Below are positions 56,686 to 64,000 of a stretch of 64,000 bases of DNA, piece after piece (position 1 is the first letter of the stretch; each line of letters starts with the position of its first letter). The position numbers were made by a program, and so were the translations under genes. This stretch comes from Fratercula arctica (taxonomy: Eukaryota > Chordata > Aves > Charadriiformes > Alcidae). The notes under the pieces were generated by a model, which was not told where the DNA came from, did not search any database, and worked only from the letters and a program-made list of their open reading frames with translations. The stretch lies in contig CANTUZ010000024.1 of NCBI GenBank assembly GCA_947846985.1, forward strand, positions 2,399,046-2,463,045. The letters run 5' to 3'.

Positions 56686-59600
56686 TTAGAATCCGTATTT
56701 GGCTTGAGTCTGGCGTCGGCTGAGCTTGTTTTCAGACCATGTGTTTTTCAGTTCCAGTTCTCTCTCCTTTGCCTGCAGAAATCGAGAGGATTAACATCAG
56801 CCTTGCTGCTGACTGACTCAGCGGTATTTCACCCTCCTCTGCCCCTGCTGACGGCGATTACAGAGCACTTCAGCGAGAAGCCTCCTTCCAGGAGTTAGCA
56901 CAATTATCTTGACAGAGGCCTGAATTAATTGGGGCGCACAGGCTTTTAATTCATGCTGAGAGGCAGCTTCTCTCGTGGGCCGGTCTCAGCAGCCGCTTAC
57001 CAACCACCCGGCAGCGGTGTGGAATTGAGACAGGAAGCCGAGAGTCTCGTAACGCACACAACCACGTATGCACAGGAGCTGGGGGGGGGGGAAGCGTGAA
57101 GCAAAGCAAAAAGCAAGCCTAAAAGCTCAGTGCCGTGACACCCTCGGGGCCAAGGTGCTCTGCCAGAAGGCTGGTTGGGCCAGCGGTGGTCAGGACATCC
57201 CACAGCATGGCCACCTTTGTCCCCCGAGTGTCCGGGGTGCTCAGTCAGGGACAGCCCCTGGTCCCCAGCTGCTGAAGGAGCAGCTCCACCAGCTCTGCCC
57301 AGTGCTGCCCAGCATAAAATCTTGCCATTCTGCCTGGATATTGGTTTCCACGCTAGAGGGAGGCCACTCACCTGATGGATCAGGTAGGTGATCTGGTGTT
57401 TTCTCCTTTGCTGTCCCGTGGGCTGATCTCCTTTTTTCTAGAAAGCAAAAGCAGGTGAACTGTTACGCCTGGAAAGATACTGACTCAGACAGCAAAACAA
57501 GAGCTTGCACAAAGCCATTTCAAGAAGGATTTGTTTCGTATTAAACATCTCTGGGCAGATTCCTTAGGCTGAAGCAGTTCCTGGCTGGTCTTTACCACCT
57601 GCACGCTGGGCTTGTGTTTTGAGAAGCTCTTCTGGTCTCTCATGTGTAATTATTTATACAACACAAGGGTTCCCGTCCCCCCACCCTGGTGACTGCATCT
57701 AACACAGCTCCAGCTGTGGCCGAAACGGGAACTGAAGAGAGGTCTGCGCAATCCCAGCAAGCACTCCTCCCTCCCCGCCCGTACCTTGCTGAACGATTTC
57801 ATGGTCTTCTCCTCCGTTAAGGATTTGGTCAGCCACTGCTGGGCTCCGCTCAGCTGATCGTCACCTTTAATATCCACAAAGTTGATCTCTTCCCTCCCTC
57901 GATTCCGCTTGCCTTGTAGCCGCTTGAACTGAAAGAAGAACAGAAAGAACTGGGAGTCACACACGCACGTCACACATCAATGCTAACCTGAAACAAATAA
58001 AGGTAGATGGGGCGTGAGGTTTAGCTCCCCGAGCATGGGACAGGCCACGTCAACAAACGATTTTCCAACCAGGATTTTTTTTCTTTAGGAGAGTTCTGCT
58101 TTGCTATACATCATAATTTCTTAAACTACTTAGCCTGAAGGTTATAATCTCATTTTCCTACACATTTCAACAGCATTTACGCTTGCTTTCAGTCTGGCTC
58201 AGAAGACCCTCAGGCTCCCGAGTGTCTTAAGTCCTAAGGAGGCACCTGAAGTTCTGCTGCTCACACATCCACCTCCCCCAACGCAAATCCACCTCCAAAG
58301 CAAAAAGAGGTGCCTCAAGGAAGCGAGCACCCAGACGGGCTACTGTCTTCTGCAGCACTGACTTTCTAGATTAGATCAATAATAGGAAAGGGTTTGGTTG
58401 GGGTGGGTTTTTTTTGTTTGGTTTGGTTTTGGTTTGGTTTTTTTTTTTTTTTCAGTTTTTTGAGCATTTAAAATAAGTGGGGAGTTCACCACTGTGCCAG
58501 AGGACGTACTGTGAAGGTATCTGCACCTCAGCAAGCACTGTCTTTGCTTTACACACCTTGTCCACCCTAGTGACCCCTCACGAGAATGAGCTTGGTGGAA
58601 ATAACAAATATCACCTAGACATAAAGCAAGCCAACCCGTCTGGAGCAGTAGCCCAACAAGCCAGTAGCCCAATACTAGACCCCACGGAACAACAACCCGG
58701 CCCAACTCAGCACAAAGCACAGGTCATGCTGTGGGGCAGGACTGCGGCTGCCAAGCGGGTTCCGTGTTCTAGCAGAGCTTAAACGCAACCTCCGCAGAGA
58801 CAGAGAGTAAAGTGCCAACCGCTTCGTCATCTATGAAGGAGGAGTCGGTGCTCATCTCCTGCGGCGGTGCCTGGGCTGGTTCCATCTCCTGGTAGTACCC
58901 GCTGCTGTAGTAATCCTGTCAGCAAAAGGAAAAACCAGTTTGTCACGAGAGTGAAGCAAGATAGATCCTGGAACAACCGTACGCAGAGGTGCCGAGCACT
59001 GAATCGCACACCTCGCCCCGTGAGCTGCTGCTTTTTCAGCGAGAGGGATCTCACTCAGCCTCTGGGGAGCACAGTATGGCAGGCGTGTACATCCTCCCAA
59101 GGCTGACCAAAGGAGTCATTAATCACATCTCGTTACTCCGGCATTACTGAAGAGCACAGGGCTTTTTTTTCAGAGGTACTCAACAACAAATACTTTGCTG
59201 AATTACTAGAAACAACCTGGCTTCAGAAACCAGCTCTGGCGAGCCCCGATTCTGCACCCTGACGACAACAGGGGCAGTTACGCAGGGGCATTTTAAAATG
59301 AGTGCAGCTATTAAACATTTATCCAGCAAAGAGCATCTCCGGCTCTCGTGCCAGAGGAATCCTGTTGTGCTAAGTGCTGTGGATCTCTGCTCCTTGTCCC
59401 AGCTAGCTCAGACGGGTTAGATGCGGAACATGAGGAAAAACTTCTTTAGTTTGAGGGTGCCAGAGCACTGGCACAGGCTGCCCAGAGAGGCTGTGGGGTC
59501 TCCTTCTCTGGAGATATTCCAAACCCGTCTGGACACAATCCTGTTAAAACCCACCTGATAATATGCACCGGCCTCGCCGTAGGCAGGGAACTGGCTGTAC

Positions 59601-62600
59601 GGCTGGCTGCCGTAGTCTTCTCCGGGTTTGGGCGCCCAGCTGTGCTGAGCACCGCTGGAGCCCGCGCCTGTCTTGAACTCCAGAGGGGCGTTAGCAGCAG
59701 CGTCCTGGAACTGGGGCTCTGGCTCTGTCCCGGGCGGTGGGTCCTCTGACACCACCGTGCCAGAGTACATGTAGGTCTCGGCACCCACGACGCTGGGCTC
59801 GCTCCTGTCAGACAAGGAGAAGTAGTTCTCTGGCTCGACCTCTTCATCGCTGTCGTCTTCTTCCTGCGTGATCTGCTTGGTTACCTGCAGGGCAGCGCTC
59901 TTCGCAGCAGCTTTGATGGCAGACGGAGAAGGAGTTGTGGGCACTGCTGGCTTAGACAGAGGTTTTGTTTTGGAAGAAGAGGTCGGGGCCTTAGCGGGCT
60001 TCGAGTCGGAGGCGTTTTCGCCCGCTTTCCTCGAGAAAGCGTAGGGCAAAAGTAACCGATTGGTCTCTTTCACTGTCAAATTTTTGGGTTGAGGAAGCAA
60101 AGCGGACAAGCCAGAGCCCTCGCCGCGTCCCTGGTGAGTTTTGTGCAGGGCAAATGGTTCACAGAAATAAGAGAAATTAGTCAGACTATTTAGTTTTCCT
60201 GACTCCCTGCTAATTATCTCCTCCAATTCTAACAACATTAACGGGTTTCCCATTGCTCAGCACAATCATTAGCTACTTCGAACATGCTGCAGGGCTTTCT
60301 TACACAAAAGGCCAGAGGGATTTTTAAGGGAAGTGTGGTACTTGGAAATATTTGCCAACTTCCCAAATGATTGCCTGTTTTCCTGAGATTTAAATTTATG
60401 AAATTGCCCCCAAAAAAGGGACTTGACACCCCAGGGGATTTCAGGAATTTTCTACACTAAAAGCCACGCACTAATCGGAGTGGCTGATTTACACTAGTGG
60501 AAGCCCAAGATCTGTCACAGTCAAATGCTTCTTCCCTGCAAAACTTGTTTAATTGAATATCCCAGGTGTTTACCTGAAGAGTATTTTTCTTCTTTGCCGG
60601 TTCATCTTCCTCTGAATCTGACTGAGAAAGAAACACAGAGCTTAGCACAACCGGAGATATTAAAATGAAAGAAAAAAAAAAAAAGCCCACCCACTATGCA
60701 ATTTATTAATTTTCAGTTTGAACCAGCCAAAGAATCACGGTAACGCGCATCTGGGTTCACAATCTGCCAGGAGCTGAGCTAAAAAGCAACAGTGGGATGC
60801 GGTCAAGCTCTTTTTCACAGTCTTGCTGATGCATCTATGTCAGGGCAAAGAGAGATAAAAGCCTGCCCTGGTTACTGCCACGAGAGATAAACAAACTGTC
60901 CACAGTGAAAGCAGGACCGCAGTACTGACCACTATATTTAAAAATAGCCGGGTCTGCCACGGTCTGGGCAGAAAAATAGGTGGCTTTTTGCTGTAAAACC
61001 TGAAGCTTTGCAAAGAACTCAGCATCGCCTCTTAAAAAAAAAAATCTCCCAAGAGCAATCTATCGGCAGCCAAACTCCAACTTGAGCTCATTTATGCAAC
61101 AAAATAAGAGAAAGAAAGAAAAAAAAAAAAAAGCCGACCCAAAATTCCAAGTTTTCAAGGCGGCTTTTTAATGCTGCTCTAAAGCAGAGTGGGTGGGCAG
61201 AGAAACTCAGATTCTACATATTTGGCTCCTGCCAGAAATTAGCATTTAGAGAGCCAACAGCTCAAACATTTTTTTTTTATTATTTTTTTTTTTAATAAAT
61301 CACATGAAAATAAGCCTAAAGCAAGGCAAAGAAGGCAAACTGCACAGCATAAGGTCAGCGCGCTCTTGCAAAGTAACAGACAACGTCACATGAATAGAGG
61401 GGAAGCACAAAACCACACAAAGCAAGGGTGTAAAAATTCACTGCGGGGATTTAACAGGGAATTGTTCACAATAATGCTGGAGCTGCTAAATATCCATTTA
61501 AAACTTGAGCAGAAAGTCTGGTCGTCTCTGGCATCAGAAAAGGCCCTTAACATCTTTATCGTTTTATAGCTTTGCAGAGCACTTTAAAGAGATTACAGGA
61601 AACAAGGTCTTCTGCCAGTTTACTATCTAAATTATAAAACAGGACAAAGACAAAGAACATGCATAAATAAAGGCAAGTCAAGAGTTGCCATAAAACCCGT
61701 GTGTTGCATTCGGGAGACAGGAGATAAAGCAGACTGGCCAGGAGCGTCTCCACAGGTGCAAACAAAAGGGACGGGAGGTATTTTAAGAAGAAAGAGGGAA
61801 GGAGCGAGGATGTCAGTCAGAGGCCAAGGGATTCCAGGCATCCCAAACGGGAACCGCTCCGACCAGCGCTGGTTTTAAGGTACTTTTTCTCCCTTCAACG
61901 CTCATTCACTCCCTTGACACTGACGACCCGCAGTATTTCTGTTTAAAGAAACATCGAGGGAGAAATAAGTCTCCTTTCATTTGAGCTTAGTTCAGTGACT
62001 GTACAACAAGTGAGGAAGCAAAGAGCTCTAACACTTGCTTTATTGATTGCAAAGCGCCTGTTCCAAAGCGCTGCAAGATAGTGAGTAAGCAAAAAGTGGG
62101 TCTGAGAGAATGCAATATCCCTCATCCTTTTGCCTAAAAGGGGAACCGCGTGTCCCATGGCCTGGTGCACCTCTGCCGTGTTTGGGAGCCATGGCACGAG
62201 GAGCTCTGGCTCTGAGATTTGCCAAACCGGGTTGGTTATTGGTGAGCAGCAGAGTGTGGTTCAGGGATGGCCAGGAAGCCTGTGTCCTCTCACCTGCTCC
62301 CTGCATGTCCCCACAGACTGCTCTTCCAGCAAAGCGAGATGTGCTGACTTCAGTTCAGCTCCCCCAGGCCCAAGATGCTGGCAGACCATGATTAATTGAC
62401 GCTGTCTATAAATCCATACAGTCAAATCTCTTCCTTGAGCTACCTGTCCCCATGGAAATGACCCCAAGCTTCGCAGTTCAGCTCTTCCTACACCCAGAGG
62501 CACTCCTGTCTCACCAGAACCAGCGACTGAGGCCAGACACAGCCGCAGCCACACGACTGTCACCTCCACGGTATGACAGTGCCGTCCTAGAGTGAAAGAG

Positions 62601-63802
62601 CTGATCAACAGAGACATTCAGAAAATAAAAAAGGGGGCAGGGACCTGCTTTGGGGCTGTGGGGCTGTCTGGATTCAGTGTTCAGGAGCCCCATAAGACAC
62701 AGGGCACTGCGAACACAAAAAAGCACAAGTTAAAGAGAGAAATGATTACCCTAAAGGCCTGGAGAACACCTGAAGCCTTTAGATAAATAATCAATAAACT
62801 AACAGGAAAACCTACCAATTGCACAGCAAACACAAGAGACTTTTTTGGGACACCCCCACGCAAGGCCACACAGCTCCACATCATCAACTCGTTAGCTTCA
62901 GTAATAAATAAGGGTGCAGATAATCTGGGTTTTGCTGTATTATGATTATAAATAAGGTTTCTATATCGGTTTAATTCTGCAAAGCGCTTTAGGATTAGGG
63001 CTGGCAGCCAGGACAAATCTCCCCATAGATGCCCCAACAATAGGTTTTGGTACCTTGCTATATTATGATGAGCTAGAGCAAGGAAAGAGATGCTGTGCTT
63101 TATGGGCAAACAAATCCACAGGGGGATTGCTCTGCGGAGAGGATTTCATGCACGAAGGCACTCCTTCTCAGGGGGGCTTGAGCGAGGAACACCACCCCCC
63201 CCCGCCCCGGCACAGCTGGTGGTTTGTTTCATACTCACATCTCCCTTGTGCAACTCGGGGGCCGTGATCCGCACCGGCTCTGTCCTCTTCTTTGGCTTGG
63301 GGAGGCTCAAATCCACCCCAGCCCCGGGCAGAGCTGCAGAGGCCGAGACAGGAGGGGGCAAGTTGAGAGTAGAGGCAGCGGTCGTGGTGGTGGCAACGTT
63401 CCTCGGGGGAGGCAGGAGGAGCCCCCCCAGCCTAGGCTGCTCCCCACTCCCGTTGCCGCCGGCGGCCGGCTCGGGCAGGCTGACGACCGAGGCCTGGGCC
63501 GGGCTCATGCCTGGCGGAGGGGTGCTGAAGCCCCTCATGCCAGGCGGGGGGCCCATAAGGAAAGGAGGGGGCGGCCCGCCGTGGGGAGGCGGCAGCAGGG
63601 GGAAACCGCTGCCCAGCGGCTGGTGAGGCGGGGGCAGCGGGGGCATCACGGGGGCTTTGGGGGGAGGCAAGGTGGCGAAGAGCCCCCGGGCCGGAGGCTG
63701 CTGGGCTGCGGCAGCAGGAGGAGCGGCGGCTTCCTCCTCCTCGCCCGCGGCCTCCTCCGCATCACTCTCCTCTTCGCTGCTGGCATAGGCCACCAGGGAC
63801 AT
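56686..63802 (-). CDS. PRCC: PRCC, proline-rich nuclear protein, complete
   Basis: PRCC is a nuclear protein associated with splicing factors and MAD2L2, and the fusion partner of TFE3 in papillary renal carcinoma. Exons in transcript order: 63239-63802, 60574-60621, 59555-60130, 58820-58915, 57785-57928, 57372-57437 and 56686-56772. That is 1581 nt, 526 aa (human 491). Visible: MSLVAYASSEEESD start, acidic then proline-rich N-terminus, LPKPKKRTEPVRI, SDSEEDEPAKKK in exon 2, GLSALLPQPKNLTVKETNR, ITQEEDDSDEEVEPEN, DYYSSGYYQ, then the highly conserved C-terminus (FKRLQGKRNRGREEINFVDI, RRKHQITYLIHQAKEREL) ending SRRQTQAKYGF. All introns are GT-AG. The donor of exon 4 (GCG|GTTGGC) is unusually weak. 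The first ATG matches the family start. Confidence 0.96.
59410..59545 (+). mobile_element. CR1 LINE fragment in PRCC intron 3
   Basis: A typical CR1 3'-region segment: GCGGAACATGAGGAAAAACT, TCTTTAGTTTGAGGGTGCCA, GAGCACTGGCACAGGCTGCC, CAGAGAGGCTGTGGGGTCTC, CTTCTCTGGAGATATTCC. It lacks both the 5' body and the terminal repeat tail. It is antisense to PRCC and ends about 10 bp from the PRCC exon 3 donor at 59555. It supports a sauropsid genome. Confidence 0.92.
60622..63238. other. PRCC intron 1, AT-rich, no further gene seen
   Basis: About 2.6 kb with near-neutral composition, poly-A runs near 61110 and 61270, and no tandem array. Short open frames exist on both strands but none has recognisable content or splice signals. 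Old diverged repeats may be present; I could not identify any. Confidence 0.5.
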
Positions 63803-64000
63803 GGCCCCCCGAGGAGGGCGGCCCTCCGCGGGCAGGAGCCGCTACGCGAGGCCGAGGATCCGCCCTCCCGGCTAGGCCGCGCCGCCGCCGCGCCTTCGGC
63901 GACCGTAGCAGGGAGGACGGGGAGGGTGGGGGCGAGGCTAAGCCGCCATGGCGGCCCCACCTCCGCACAGCGGCAGGGCCGCGGACTCGGAGAGGCAGCG
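63803..64000. promoter_or_regulatory. PRCC: PRCC 5' UTR and CpG-island promoter, possibly bidirectional
   Basis: Dense CpG with no TATA box. A GCCGCCATGGCGGC palindrome at 63943-63956 contains YY1-type GCCGCCAT cores on both strands. In human, PRCC is head-to-head with HDGF, so a divergent promoter would be expected here. An ATG with perfect context on the plus strand at 63949 stays open to the window edge, but its product is not recognised. Confidence 0.55.

Noticed and set aside
63090..63626. 178-codon plus-strand frame at the right end
   Set aside because: It is antisense to PRCC exon 1, whose frame, start and splice donor are clear.

Overview
The window is vertebrate nuclear DNA and almost certainly avian. 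It carries five recognisable, intron-rich protein genes with consensus splice sites, and two 3'-end fragments of the CR1 retrotransposon typical of birds and other sauropsids. It is very GC-rich, with long C/G homopolymers and large introns packed with minisatellites, the texture of a bird microchromosome. The gene set PEAR1-NTRK1-INSRR-SH2D2A-PRCC is the one found on human 1q23.1; the homologous chicken segment is, as I recall, on microchromosome 25. No bacterial, viral, CRISPR or tRNA/rRNA feature was found.

Layout, left to right. 1-2.9 kb: first coding exons of PEAR1 (minus), cut by the window edge, with a possible upstream non-coding exon near 4.7-4.86 kb. 5.4-8.2 kb and 10.5-11.3 kb: related minisatellites bracketing a roughly 2 kb stretch with AT-rich islands. 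11.5-26.2 kb: complete NTRK1 (TrkA), minus, 17 coding exons, 795 aa, including an 18-nt micro-exon. 26.5-27.5 kb: an array of two 11-bp words. 28.7-41.6 kb: complete INSRR, minus, 22 coding exons, 1333 aa. 42.1-47.0 kb: complete short death-associated protein kinase related to DAPK2, minus, 12 coding exons, 394 aa, at a place where I know of no human gene. 49.7-53.8 kb: complete SH2D2A (TSAd), plus, 8 exons, 471 aa. 55-63.8 kb: complete PRCC, minus, 7 exons, 526 aa, with a CpG-rich promoter at the right edge.

The theme of the neighbourhood is tyrosine-kinase signalling. PEAR1 is an EGF-repeat receptor, NTRK1 the NGF receptor, INSRR the alkali-sensing insulin-receptor relative, and SH2D2A an SH2 adaptor. 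The DAPK-like gene adds a predicted Ca2+/calmodulin-regulated Ser/Thr kinase. All except SH2D2A are on the minus strand. In human, INSRR is antisense to NTRK1, so its same-strand position here implies a local inversion on one lineage.

Exon coordinates were read by hand from splice sites, reading-frame phase and remembered family sequence. Summed exon lengths are multiples of three for NTRK1 (2388), INSRR (4002), the DAPK-like gene (1185), SH2D2A (1416) and PRCC (1581), which supports the models. UTR limits and start sites of transcription are estimates. Many very long open frames in the window are repeat arrays rather than genes.
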